DNA from: Collimonas fungivorans
GTDB lineage: Bacteria; Pseudomonadota; Gammaproteobacteria; Burkholderiales; Burkholderiaceae_D
Direction: 5' to 3'
Length of the DNA: 64,000 nucleotides
NCBI RefSeq assembly: GCF_001584145.1
Contig: NZ_CP013232.1
Coordinates: 3,348,001 to 3,412,000 of the forward strand
In this document: positions 9,023-17,889 of the stretch, one piece after another
Layout: each line of letters begins with the position of its first letter
Position numbering within the stretch: the first letter of the stretch is position 1
Position numbers and translations under genes: made by a program
The notes under the pieces: model-generated
Database searches by the model: none
What the model was told of the DNA's origin: nothing
Seen by the model: only the letters and a program-made list of their open reading frames with translations

Positions 9023-9745
9023 ATGGATTTTTCTGGTTTACTTTCAATGCTGGGCATGGCCGACTGGAATGCCGGCGCCTTCTTCACGGCGCTGGCGGCG
9101 ATCATCGTGATCGACCTGGTGCTGGCCGGCGACAACGCCATCGTGATCGCCATGGCGGCGCGCAGCCTGCCCGACCACCTGCGCCGCAAGGCCATCCTGT
9201 GGGGCACCGCCGGCGCCGTGGTGATGCGCGTGCTGATGACCATCGGCGTGGTCTGGCTGCTCAAGATACCAGGCCTGCTGCTGGTCGGCGGCGTGGCGCT
9301 GCTGTGGATCGCCTACCGCCTGCTGACGCAGTCGGATAGCGGCGAAGCACACGGCATCAAGGCCACCACCATGGCCGCCGCATTGAAAACCATCATCATC
9401 GCCGATACCGTCATGGGCATCGACAACGTGCTGGGCGTGGCCGGCGCCGCCAAGGGCAGTATGGCGCTGGTGATCATCGGCTTGCTGATCTCGGTGCCGA
9501 TCATGGTCTGGGGCTCGACCCTGGCGCTGAAACTGATCGAACGCTTCCCGCTGACGATCTTCATCGGCGCTGCGATCCTGGTCTACACCGCGATGCACAT
9601 GATCGTTACCGAACCGGTGCTGCGGCCGTTCTGGGACAGCTTGCCAGGTCTTAACTATGCAGCTTACGTGCTAGGCTTTGTGGTAGTGCTGGGCGGCGGC
9701 TGGCTGGTGTCCAGGCGGCGCGATAGCGCCAAGGTCACTCAGTAA
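9023..9745 (+). CDS. TerC/YjbE family integral membrane protein
   Basis: Membrane protein of 240 residues in the TerC (tellurium resistance C/Alx/YjbE) family, with about seven hydrophobic segments. The family signatures are present: DLVLAGDNAIVIAMAAR near residue 35 and the later DTVMGIDNVLGVAGAAKG near residue 130. Both Asp-containing motifs are thought to bind metal. Members act in Mn2+ efflux or in loading metal into exported proteins. The upstream yybP-ykoY riboswitch supports a Mn2+-related role here. The ATG at 9023 follows GGAG at 9014-9017; an upstream in-frame start at 8948 would add residues encoded by the leader RNA and is unlikely. Confidence 0.9.
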   Translation: MDFSGLLSMLGMADWNAGAFFTALAAIIVIDLVLAGDNAIVIAMAARSLPDHLRRKAILWGTAGAVVMRVLMTIGVVWLLKIPGLLLVGGVALLWIAYRLLTQSDSGEAHGIKATTMAAALKTIIIADTVMGIDNVLGVAGAAKGSMALVIIGLLISVPIMVWGSTLALKLIERFPLTIFIGAAILVYTAMHMIVTEPVLRPFWDSLPGLNYAAYVLGFVVVLGGGWLVSRRRDSAKVTQ

Positions 9746-9774
9746 AATCGAAGTTTTGAGATGTACAATGTAAA

Positions 9775-9804
9775 AATCCCGCCTGGGCCCAGGCGGGATT
9801 TTTT
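9775..9804. terminator. Bidirectional terminator between terC and fghA
   Basis: A near-perfect palindrome, ATCCCGCCTGG joined to CCAGGCGGGAT through GC, is preceded by AAAAA and followed by TTTTTT. The strong stem and flanking A and T runs suit termination of both converging genes. Confidence 0.88.
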
Positions 9805-9807
9805 GTT

Positions 9808-10655
9808 TCAGGAATTTGCCGACAATATCCGCTGGTGAAAAGCCAGATGATCCTCGATCAAGGTCGAGATGAAATAATAGCCGTGGTCATAGTCCGCATG
9901 GCGGCGCAGCGTCAGGCGCTGCCCTGCTTGCGCGCAGGCAGCTTCAAACTGCGCCGGCAGCAGCTGCTCGGCCAGGAATTTATCGCCCAGGCCCTGGTCG
10001 ATCAGGATCTCCTGCGGGAACGGCTGCGGCAAGCCCAGCATCAGCTCCGTCGCATCGTAGTCGCGCCAGCCTGCTTGGTCCGCGCCCAGATAATTGCCGA
10101 ACGCCTTTTGCCCCACGGACACTGGCTGGGCGCCGCAATCGGCGCAAACGCCGACACCGAACGGAACACATCCGGATTACGCAATGCCAGCACCAGCGCG
10201 CCATGGCCGCCCATCGAGTGGCCAAAGATGCCGATCTTGCCGGCTTGCGCCGGAAATTCCTGGATCACGGTCTGCCGCAACTCGTGCAAGATATAGGAAT
10301 ACATCTTGAAATGCTGCGCCCACGGCGCTTGCGTCGCATCCAGGTAGAAGCCGGCGCCGTTGCCGAAATCCCAGCTGTCGGCGGCGCCGGCAATGCCGGT
10401 ATCGCGCGGGCTGGTGTCCGGCGCCACCAGCATGATGCCGTGCTGCGCCGCATAGCGCTGCGCGCCGGCCTTGATCATGAAGGTTTCTTCAGTACAGGTC
10501 AGCCCGGCCAGGAAAAACAGCACTGGCACCGGCCCCAGCCTGGCTTGCGGCGGCTGGAATACGGAAAAGCGCATCGGCAAGCCGATTTCCTTCGAAGCAT
10601 GGCGGTAGAAGCCCTGCGTGCCGCCGAAACAGGCATGCTCGCTGATGACTTCCAT
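9808..10655 (-). CDS. fghA: S-formylglutathione hydrolase, frameshifted in this sequence
   Basis: Esterase that hydrolyses S-formylglutathione to formate and glutathione, the step after the frmA dehydrogenase. The first part (10655 to about 10115) carries LTCTEETFMIKAGAQR and the nucleophile motif GHSMGGHGA, and reads correctly to SQCPWG. The family sequence then continues in another frame as QKAFGNYLGADQ, down to IDQGLGDKFL and DYDHGYYF, which hold the catalytic Asp and His. One extra G in the GGGG run (CCCC on the plus strand, 10111-10114) would join the parts into about 282 residues, the normal family length. As sequenced, the product would lose Asp and His. The ATG overlaps the frmA stop by one base (TGATG), so the genes are coupled. 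A sequencing error is the simplest explanation. Confidence 0.85.
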
Positions 10656-11761
10656 CAGTAGATCACCACCGAACGAATCGACTCGCCGCTCTTCATCAGG
10701 TCGAAACCTTCATTGATGCGTTCCAGCGGCAGGCGATGGGTGATCAAGTCATCGATATTCAGCTTGCCTTCCATGTACCAGTCGACGATCTTGGGGACGT
10801 CGGTGCGGCCGCGCGCGCCACCGAACGCCGAACCCTTCCAGACACGGCCGGTCACCAGCTGGAACGGCCGGGTGCTGATTTCCTGGCCGGCGGCGGCGAC
10901 GCCGATCACGATCGACTGGCCCCAGCCCTTGTGGCAGCACTCCAGCGCCTGGCGCATGGTGGTGGTGTTGCCTATGCATTCGAAGCTGTAATCGGCGCCG
11001 CCATCGGTCAGGCCGATGATGGCGTCGACCACGTTCTCGACTTCCTTGGCGTTGATGAAATGCGTCATGCCGAACTTGCGCGCCATCGCTTCGCGCGCCG
11101 GATTGATGTCGACGCCGATGATCTTGTCGGCGCCGACCATGCGCGCCGCCTGGATCACGTTCAGGCCGATGCCGCCGAGGCCGAACACCACCACATTGGC
11201 GCCGGCTTCCACCTTGGCGGTGAACAGCACCGCGCCGACGCCGGTAGTGACGCCGCAGCCGATATAACAAACCTTGTCGAACGGCGCATCTTCGCGGATC
11301 TTGGCCAGGGCAATTTCCGGCACCACGATGTAGTTGGAGAAAGTCGAGGTACCCATGTAATGGAAGATCGGCTTGCCGTCGATAGAAAAACGGCTGGTGG
11401 CGTCCGGCATCAGGCCGCGGCCCTGGGTCGAGCGGATCGACTGGCACAGGTTGGTTTTCTGCGACAGGCAGAATTTGCACTGGCGGCATTCCGGCGTGTA
11501 GAGCGGAATCACGTGGTCGTTCTTTTTAAGGCTCTTGACGTCCGGCCCGACATCGACCACCACGCCGGCGCCTTCATGGCCCAGGATGGACGGGAAAATA
11601 CCTTCCGGATCGGCGCCCGACAGCGTGTAGTAGTCGGTATGGCAGATGCCGGTAGCCTTGATCTCGACCAGCACTTCGCCGGCGCGCGGACCGCCCAGTT
11701 CAACTTCTTCGATAGTCAGCGGCTGGCCGGCTTTCCATGCAATGGCTGCTTTGGTTTTCAT
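10655..11761 (-). CDS. frmA: S-(hydroxymethyl)glutathione dehydrogenase / class III alcohol dehydrogenase
   Basis: NAD-dependent, zinc-containing class III alcohol dehydrogenase of 368 residues, the standard length. It oxidises the formaldehyde-glutathione adduct to S-formylglutathione. The catalytic zinc region is ATGICHTDYYTLSGADPEG, with GHEGAG following. The structural zinc is held by the four cysteines of ECRQCKFCLSQKTNLC. The coenzyme fold has VFGLGGIGLNVIQAA and then GVDINPAR. It is the upstream gene of a two-gene operon with fghA. An AAGG-type ribosome binding site lies just upstream of the ATG. No FrmR-type regulator gene is adjacent. Confidence 0.96.
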   Translation of the reverse strand: MKTKAAIAWKAGQPLTIEEVELGGPRAGEVLVEIKATGICHTDYYTLSGADPEGIFPSILGHEGAGVVVDVGPDVKSLKKNDHVIPLYTPECRQCKFCLSQKTNLCQSIRSTQGRGLMPDATSRFSIDGKPIFHYMGTSTFSNYIVVPEIALAKIREDAPFDKVCYIGCGVTTGVGAVLFTAKVEAGANVVVFGLGGIGLNVIQAARMVGADKIIGVDINPAREAMARKFGMTHFINAKEVENVVDAIIGLTDGGADYSFECIGNTTTMRQALECCHKGWGQSIVIGVAAAGQEISTRPFQLVTGRVWKGSAFGGARGRTDVPKIVDWYMEGKLNIDDLITHRLPLERINEGFDLMKSGESIRSVVIY

Positions 11762-11828
11762 GTGGGACCTTTTACCAGAATGTATTTGAGAAGACAGGAT
11801 TATTAGATATTTGCAGCGATCCTGCCAT

Positions 11829-13199
11829 TTACTCGGCGTCGCGTATCTTGCTCAAAGCGTCATCGATGCGCTCGACGCCAATCACTTTCAGACCTTCGAT
11901 CTCTTGCTTCGGCATGTTCGCCTTGGGAATCATGGCAATCGAAAATCCCAGCTTGGCGGCTTCGCGCAAGCGCTCCTGGCCACGCGGCGCCGGCCGGATC
12001 TCGCCTGCCAGGCCAACCTCGCCGAACACCACCAGCCCGCGCGGCAGCGGCCGGTTGCGCATGGACGAATTGATCGCCAGCAGCACCGCCAGATCGGCCG
12101 CCGGTTCGGTGATCTTGACGCCGCCGACGGCGTTGATGAACACGTCCTGGTCGAAGGCGGCAATGCCGGCATGGCGATGCAGCACCGCCAGCAGCATCGC
12201 CAGGCGGTTCTGCTCCAGCCCGACCGACAGCCGGCGCGCATTCGGCACATGCGAAGCATCGACCAGGGCCTGGATCTCGACCAGCAGCGGCCGCGTGCCT
12301 TCCTGCGTCACCATCACGCAGGAACCGGGCACGTGGTTGTCGTGCTGCGACAGGAACAGCGCCGAAGGATTCGAGACGCCCTTCAATCCCTTTTCCGTCA
12401 TGGCGAATACGCCCAGCTCGTTGACCGCACCGAAGCGGTTCTTGAATGCGCGCACCAGGCGGAAGCTGGAATGGGTATCTCCCTCGAAATACAAGACCGT
12501 ATCGACGATGTGCTCCAGCACGCGCGGCCCTGCCAGCGCGCCTTCCTTGGTGACGTGGCCGACCATGATGATGGTGATGCCCGACTGCTTGGCGACTCGC
12601 GTCAGCTGCGCCGCGCATTCGCGCACCTGGGCCACCGAACCCGGCGCCGAACTGAGCGCATCCGAATAGACGGTCTGGATCGAGTCGATGACCGCCACTT
12701 CGGGTTTATGCTCAACCAGGGTGTTGAGGATTTTCTCCAGCTGGATTTCAGCCTGCAGCTTGAGATCCTTGGCGTCCACCGCCAGCCGTTTGGCGCGCAG
12801 GGCGATTTGCGCGCCGGATTCTTCACCGCTGACATACAGCACTTTTTTCAGCTTCGACAAGTTCGCCAACGCCTGCAGCAGCAAGGTCGATTTGCCGATG
12901 CCGGGATCGCCGCCGATAAGCACTACGCCGCCGGCCACCAGGCCGCCGCCCAGCACCCGGTCGAACTCCTCGATGCCGGTGCCGAAGCGCGGCACGTCGA
13001 TTGCTTCGATATCGGCCAGGGTCATCACCGGCGCGGTCTGCGCCAGGCCCTGGTGCTGGTTTGAAAAACGGTTGCCGACCGCCTCCACGATGGTTTCCAC
13101 CAGCGTGTTCCATTGCCCGCACGCCGGGCACTGGCCGGTCCATTTGTTGGCGACGCCGCCGCATTCGGTGCAGGTGTAATTGGTTTTAGCTTTGGCCAT
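11829..13199 (-). CDS. radA: DNA repair protein RadA
   Basis: RadA/Sms, 456 residues, a RecA-related ATPase that drives branch migration during recombinational repair. In order: an N-terminal four-cysteine zinc finger (C10, C13, C24, C27 in CTECGG and CPACG); Walker A GGDPGIGKST near residues 96-105; the RadA-specific KNRFG motif near residue 258 in FKNRFGAVNELGVF; and a C-terminal Lon-protease-like domain without the active site. Length and all motifs match the family. It stands as a separate unit between frmA and alr, with a short gap on either side. Confidence 0.97.
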   Translation of the reverse strand: MAKAKTNYTCTECGGVANKWTGQCPACGQWNTLVETIVEAVGNRFSNQHQGLAQTAPVMTLADIEAIDVPRFGTGIEEFDRVLGGGLVAGGVVLIGGDPGIGKSTLLLQALANLSKLKKVLYVSGEESGAQIALRAKRLAVDAKDLKLQAEIQLEKILNTLVEHKPEVAVIDSIQTVYSDALSSAPGSVAQVRECAAQLTRVAKQSGITIIMVGHVTKEGALAGPRVLEHIVDTVLYFEGDTHSSFRLVRAFKNRFGAVNELGVFAMTEKGLKGVSNPSALFLSQHDNHVPGSCVMVTQEGTRPLLVEIQALVDASHVPNARRLSVGLEQNRLAMLLAVLHRHAGIAAFDQDVFINAVGGVKITEPAADLAVLLAINSSMRNRPLPRGLVVFGEVGLAGEIRPAPRGQERLREAAKLGFSIAMIPKANMPKQEIEGLKVIGVERIDDALSKIRDAE

Positions 13200-13266
13200 T
13201 CGGTTCTACCGCCATATGATTGATACTATCTAAAATCCTGACAAATCTTACTTTTCCATCGCTATC

Positions 13267-13295
13267 GTAGGGTCGGCACTCTGTGCCCACCCTAC
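13267..13295. repeat. Palindromic element GTAGGGT...ACCCTAC, copy 1
   Basis: A 29-base imperfect palindrome in the radA-alr gap starts with GTAGGGT and ends with TGCCCACCCTAC. A close relative occurs at 50441-50472. Two intergenic copies in one window suggest a dispersed REP-like sequence; it could also help end alr transcription. Confidence 0.6.
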
Positions 13296-13326
13296 CGTCG
13301 ATATCGGCGCACAGGCCACGGCGCCG

Positions 13327-14403
13327 TCACAACTCCACGACTTTAACCCGGGCAGCCAAAGCGCACATCAGTTCATATCCTATGGTGCCGGCCGCATGCG
13401 CTACCTCGTCGATAGGCAAGCCGTTGCCCCACAAAGTCACCGCGCTGCCTACCCCGGCGCCGGGCACATTCGTGAGGTCGACCGAGAACATGTCCATCGA
13501 CACCCGGCCGACGGTGGCGGTGCGCACGCCGTCGACCAGCACCGGCGTGCCGTTCGGCGCATGGCGCGGATAACCGTCGGCATAACCGCAAGCGACCGCG
13601 CCTATGAGCATGGGTGCGGAAGCGACAAAACGGCTGCCGTAACCGATGGCGTCGCCGGCTCCTATGCGCTGCACGCCGATGATCTTGCTGCTGAGCGTCA
13701 TCGCCGGCTTCAGGCCGAACTGTTCGGCGCTGGCGCCGCCGGGAGTTGCGCCATACAGCATGATGCCGGGCCGCACCCAGTCCGATTTCAGCTCCGGATG
13801 CATCAGGTCCGCGGCGGAGTTGGCGATGCTGCGTTCTCCGTTCAGTCCTGAGACGCCTTGTTCGAACTGCTGCACCTGCTGCTGCAGCGGCAAGCCCGGA
13901 TTCAAGGGATCGTCGGCATTGGCGAAATGGGTCATGAGCGTGATATTGCGCACCGCGGGAATTGCCTGCAAGCGCTGGTAGGCGGCGCGATAGGCTTCCG
14001 GCTTGAAACCGAGCCGGTTCATGCCGCTGTTCATTTTCAGGTGAACATCCAGTGGCCCCTTCAGCGCGGCCTGCTCCAGCCAGGCGATCTGTTCGCTGCA
14101 ATGCACGGCGAAGTCGAGCCTGGCACGCACCACGGTTTCCAGGTCCGCTGCATCAAAAATGCCTTCCAGCAGCAGGATCGGCTTGTGCCATCCCAGCTCG
14201 CGCAGGCGCAGCGCATTGTCCGGCTCGATCAGCGCCAGCCCGTCCGCCTCTGCAAAACCGCGTATGCCGCGCTCCAGGCCATGGCCATAGGCGTTGGCCT
14301 TGACCACCGCCCAGATTTTCGCGGCGGGCGCATGCGATTTGGCAATACGCAGGTTGTGATGCAGTGCGGAAATGTCTATGGTGGCGACTAGGGGTCTGGG
14401 CAT
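13327..14403 (-). CDS. alr: Alanine racemase
   Basis: PLP-dependent alanine racemase, 358 residues, making D-alanine for peptidoglycan. The PLP lysine lies in VVKANAYGHGL near residue 33. The second catalytic residue, a Tyr from the partner subunit, is in GDAIGYGSRF near residue 253. Other family segments are HLKMNSGMNRLGF, MTHFANADD and the ending CALAARVKVVEL. It is divergent from lplT with a 210-base gap. The start at 14403 begins at the family N-terminus (MPRPLVATIDISALHHNL). Confidence 0.96.
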   Translation of the reverse strand: MPRPLVATIDISALHHNLRIAKSHAPAAKIWAVVKANAYGHGLERGIRGFAEADGLALIEPDNALRLRELGWHKPILLLEGIFDAADLETVVRARLDFAVHCSEQIAWLEQAALKGPLDVHLKMNSGMNRLGFKPEAYRAAYQRLQAIPAVRNITLMTHFANADDPLNPGLPLQQQVQQFEQGVSGLNGERSIANSAADLMHPELKSDWVRPGIMLYGATPGGASAEQFGLKPAMTLSSKIIGVQRIGAGDAIGYGSRFVASAPMLIGAVACGYADGYPRHAPNGTPVLVDGVRTATVGRVSMDMFSVDLTNVPGAGVGSAVTLWGNGLPIDEVAHAAGTIGYELMCALAARVKVVEL

Positions 14404-14613
14404 GAATGTGCAGGGTTTGTGAAGATTCGTCGTGAAGATTCGTAGAGCTGCCTATTTTACCGGATGCACCGGCAAGGAAGGATTTGCAATCCCCGTAACT
14501 CAACTAAAATTCTGCTGAACGTTTTCTCTTTTGCATGTCTCATAATCACGAATCGGTCATATTTTCATGGTATAAAGCAGGCCGGGGACACATTGTTACA
14601 TTCTGGGATGCGG

Positions 14614-15876
14614 ATGAATCGCGGTTTTTACACCATCATGGCAGCGCAGTTTTTTTCTTCGCTGGCCGACAACGCCCTGCTCATAGCGGCAATCGCCTTA
14701 CTGGCGGAAATGTCCTCGCCGGGCTGGATGACGCCGCTGCTGAAACTGTTTTTTGTCCTGTCTTACGTGCTGTTGGCAGCTTTTGTCGGCGCTTTCGCCG
14801 ATTCTCTGCCCAAGGGCCGGGTCATGTTCATCACCAACATGATCAAGATCGCCGGCTGCCTGATGATGTTCGCCGACGTCCATCCGCTGATCGCCTATGG
14901 CGTGGTCGGCTTCGGCGCGGCGGCCTATTCGCCGGCCAAATACGGCATCCTCACCGAATTGTTGCCGGCGGAAAAACTGGTCGCCGCCAACGGCTGGATC
15001 GAAGGCCTGACCATGGCTTCCATCATCCTCGGCACAGTCCTCGGCGGCGCCCTGGTCAGTCCCCATGTCGTCTCCATCTTGCTGCAGTGGCACATACCCA
15101 TTTTCGACTGGCACCTGAACACGCCCACCCATGCGGCGCTGATGGTAATCGGCTGTTTATACATCATTGCCACCATCTTCAACCTCAAGATCCCTGACAC
15201 CGGCGTCCGCTATCCGCACCAGCAACGCAGGCCAAGCAAGCTGATCGTCGATTTCGCCAACTGCAACGCGATCCTGTGGAAAGACAAGCTGGGGCAGATT
15301 TCCCTGGCCGTCACCACCCTGTTCTGGGGCGCCGGCGCCACCTTGCAGTTCATCGTATTAAAATGGGCGGAAAAGTCGCTGGGCATGCCGCTCGACAAGG
15401 CCGCCATCCTGCAAGGCGTGGTGGCATTCGGCGTGGCCATCGGCGCCGGCGCCGCGGCGCGCATGATCCCGCTGAAAAAATCGCTGACGGTAATGCCCAT
15501 GGGCATCGTGATGGGCCTGGTAGTGATGGCCATGACCGTGGTGCATTCGGTGTGGGTGGCCTACCCCTTGCTGATCATTATCGGCGCGCTGTCAGGTTAT
15601 TTCGTGGTGCCGATGAACGCGCTGCTGCAGCATCGCGGTCACGTGCTGATGAGCGCCGGCCACTCGATCGCGGTGCAGAATTTCAATGAAAACCTGTCGG
15701 TGCTGACCATGCTGGTGCTGTATGCGCTGATGATCAAGATCAACCTGGACGTGAATATCGTTATCCTGCTGTTCGGCTCGTTTGTCGCCTGCATCATGTT
15801 TCTCATCATGCGCACACATGCGGCCAACCAGCGTGAGCATGATTCGCTGGCCTTGATTGGCGAAGCCAAGCATTAG
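14614..15876 (+). CDS. lplT: Lysophospholipid transporter LplT
   Basis: Major-facilitator transporter, about 420 residues with roughly 12 membrane segments. It flips lysophospholipids, mainly 2-acyl-glycerophosphoethanolamine, across the inner membrane for re-acylation. The N-terminus MNRGFYTIMAAQFFSSLADNALL and the following FVGAFADSLPKGRVM match LplT. A frequent partner, the acyltransferase/acyl-ACP synthetase Aas, is not next to it, so lplT is freestanding here. Two in-frame ATGs (14608 and 14614) are possible. I prefer 14614, which has GGGA five bases upstream; the difference is two residues. Confidence 0.9.
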   Translation: MNRGFYTIMAAQFFSSLADNALLIAAIALLAEMSSPGWMTPLLKLFFVLSYVLLAAFVGAFADSLPKGRVMFITNMIKIAGCLMMFADVHPLIAYGVVGFGAAAYSPAKYGILTELLPAEKLVAANGWIEGLTMASIILGTVLGGALVSPHVVSILLQWHIPIFDWHLNTPTHAALMVIGCLYIIATIFNLKIPDTGVRYPHQQRRPSKLIVDFANCNAILWKDKLGQISLAVTTLFWGAGATLQFIVLKWAEKSLGMPLDKAAILQGVVAFGVAIGAGAAARMIPLKKSLTVMPMGIVMGLVVMAMTVVHSVWVAYPLLIIIGALSGYFVVPMNALLQHRGHVLMSAGHSIAVQNFNENLSVLTMLVLYALMIKINLDVNIVILLFGSFVACIMFLIMRTHAANQREHDSLALIGEAKH

Positions 15877-15894
15877 CCGGATAACGCAAACCGA

Positions 15895-15930
15895 ACAATA
15901 GAAAAGCGGGGAAACCCGCTTTTTTATTGT
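15895..15930. terminator. Bidirectional terminator after lplT
   Basis: The hairpin AAAAGCGGG-GAAA-CCCGCTTTTTT with a GAAA tetraloop is flanked by ACAATA and ATTGT, which extend the symmetry. It serves lplT on the plus strand and the outer-membrane protein gene on the minus strand. Confidence 0.85.
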
Positions 15931-15963
15931 CCGGCCGGATTCGATCCAATGCCGGCAGGTTGC

Positions 15964-16782
15964 TTAAAACTCTTTTTGTACAGTCAACGAAGCGGCGATC
16001 GAATTCCAGGTACCGACATAGTTGCTGCGTTTGCCGAAATGGGTTCCGCTCAGGCCCGGAGTAATGTTCCAGCCTTTGATCGGCGTGTAGCGCAGCTGTG
16101 CCCCGCCGGCTATCGAGTTATAGCTGGAAAAACCCTGGTACTCCTCAAAACGGCTGGCGCGGACAAATGGAACGAACGTGATTTGCTGCGACGCCTGCCA
16201 CATCAGGTAGGCGCCCAATCCGGCGCTGTCAGGGCCGCCCTGCACTTTTTCAACATCGAGTGAAAAAGCTGCCTTGATGGCCGGGGTGAATGCGTGCAGG
16301 TAGCTTGCTTCCGCATTGATAAATCCGGATGAACCGCTGTGATGCAGGACAGATGCCCGGAGCAGCACTTCATTGTTGCCGTCGACGCTTTTGAAAGCGC
16401 GATATTTCACGCCGAAAGTTGCATCGGTGAAGCCCTTGTCGCCGTCAAAGCCTTCGGAACCCTGCATGCCGCCATACGAATAATGCGATTCGGCATGGTC
16501 GCGCAGGACATATGGCAGGATCGTAAACAATTCGACACCGTAGCCCAGGCCGACATTTCCGGCAACGGCTGCGTGGCTTTCATAATTACGCTGTTCCCCC
16601 GAGAATCCCGGGGCATAGGGACTGCCATAGGACGAGTTGCTACGGCTCCCTGACAAGCTGCCATCCAGGGCAAACTGCCCTTGGTCCCGAACAGTGAAAC
16701 GAGAGATGATGTCATCCGCCTGAACGGCAGGCGAAAAAAAAGCACCGATCAGTGCTGAGGTGATTACGGCTAATTTACGCAT
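15964..16782 (-). CDS. Predicted outer-membrane beta-barrel protein, function unknown
   Basis: Secreted 272-residue protein. It has a signal peptide (MRKLAVITSALIGAFFSPAVQA), alternating aromatic beta-strand patterns (for example AAVAGNVGLGYGVELFTILPYVLRD in part), and a terminal Phe in ASLTVQKEF, the signature of BAM-inserted barrels. The spacing and small size recall the phenol-degradation meta-pathway/transporter-like barrel family, but I see no specific motif and do not assign a substrate. AAGGGAATAA precedes the ATG as a good ribosome binding site. It is a single-gene unit flanked by terminators and a 135-base upstream AT-rich region. Confidence 0.7.
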   Translation of the reverse strand: MRKLAVITSALIGAFFSPAVQADDIISRFTVRDQGQFALDGSLSGSRSNSSYGSPYAPGFSGEQRNYESHAAVAGNVGLGYGVELFTILPYVLRDHAESHYSYGGMQGSEGFDGDKGFTDATFGVKYRAFKSVDGNNEVLLRASVLHHSGSSGFINAEASYLHAFTPAIKAAFSLDVEKVQGGPDSAGLGAYLMWQASQQITFVPFVRASRFEEYQGFSSYNSIAGGAQLRYTPIKGWNITPGLSGTHFGKRSNYVGTWNSIAASLTVQKEF

Positions 16783-16917
16783 TTATTCCCTTGATATTGC
16801 TGTTATGTTTTTTAAATTACGCTATTACAAACATATTATGCGGGGAATAATATTGATTGAGAAGAAATTCTTAGCCGAAAGAAATTTACTCTTGGTGCAT
16901 TGAATACGACAAATCCC

Positions 16918-17889
16918 CTAGCGGCTCAGGCCACGCCGGGCGGCGGCACGCTCTGGCCAGTCGTCAGGCACCACAAAGCCTCTATCGGTTTCCAGGCCGT
17001 AGCCGTTTTCTGGCCGCAGAGAGACCAGCAGCACCGGCGAAATATCGCCGGCAAAATGCTGCGACAACGCCAGGCGCATTTGCGCCGGGCTTAGCGCATC
17101 GGCAAGCGCCACCTTGGCCGGCGCCAGCCAGCGCTGGCGAGGCAAGAGATAGCATGCTGCCGTTTCATCCAGCGCCAAGTCGGACACGGCGCACCAGTAG
17201 CCGCGGCAAGCGTTTGCCGAAACGCCGGGCACGGAAGCCGGATGTTGCTGATCCTGATAAAACAGCCAGCCCTTCATCAGCACCTGCGCCGAAACCACCG
17301 CTTCGTTCAGGTGCGCCTGGGACGCCGGATGCCGCGACAAGGCCAGCTGATGCTGCAAAAGTTTTTGCATTTTCGAACCCAGAGAATCCGCCATGTCGCG
17401 GCCGATAAAATCATCCGCCTGCAAGCTGCCGCCGCTGGTTTCCAGCAAATAAAACTTGCTCGCGAATTCCCAGTGGACCAGGCCGCCGTTAAGCCGCAGC
17501 AGGAAATCGAATTCGCCTATCGTGTCGTTCTTGCTGGCCCGCACCTGCACACTGTGCGCCACCAGCATCTGGTGCTGTTCGAAATAGAACGCCAGCAGTT
17601 TCTCCGCATACAGGCCGAGGCGGGTCGACGGCAGGCTGTCGATATAGCGGTGCAAGGCTTGCAGTTTTTCCGGCGTCTGCGCCACTTCAGCCAGCCACGC
17701 CGCCAGGTCGGCATCGGCGTAGCTGGCAATCTTGCCCTGCCACTGCGCGGCCAGGGGATCGAGCAGGTCGGGCGCATCCAGCAGCCAGGCCAGGGCCCTG
17801 AGGTGGGGATCGGTCAGGTGATTCCAGCGCTGGTGAAACTGTTGCTGGCAGGTCTGCTCAGCAGCAGGGTCATTCGCCGGCGTTGGCAT
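16918..17889 (-). CDS. DUF1853 family protein
   Basis: Protein of 323 residues matching the DUF1853 family by its N-terminal DPHLRALAWLLDAPDLL and by LGLYAEKLLAFYFEQH followed by IGEFDFLLR and HWEFASKFYL. The combination of E-x-x-L-x-F-Y, then E-x-D-F, then E-x-x-x-K-F resembles nuclease-like folds, but activity has not been shown for the family to my knowledge. It is the last gene of the tsaB-rimI-udg operon, and its start overlaps the 3' end of udg by 20 bases. A DNA-related role is suggested only by that neighbour. Confidence 0.85.
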   Translation of the reverse strand: MPTPANDPAAEQTCQQQFHQRWNHLTDPHLRALAWLLDAPDLLDPLAAQWQGKIASYADADLAAWLAEVAQTPEKLQALHRYIDSLPSTRLGLYAEKLLAFYFEQHQMLVAHSVQVRASKNDTIGEFDFLLRLNGGLVHWEFASKFYLLETSGGSLQADDFIGRDMADSLGSKMQKLLQHQLALSRHPASQAHLNEAVVSAQVLMKGWLFYQDQQHPASVPGVSANACRGYWCAVSDLALDETAACYLLPRQRWLAPAKVALADALSPAQMRLALSQHFAGDISPVLLVSLRPENGYGLETDRGFVVPDDWPERAAARRGLSR

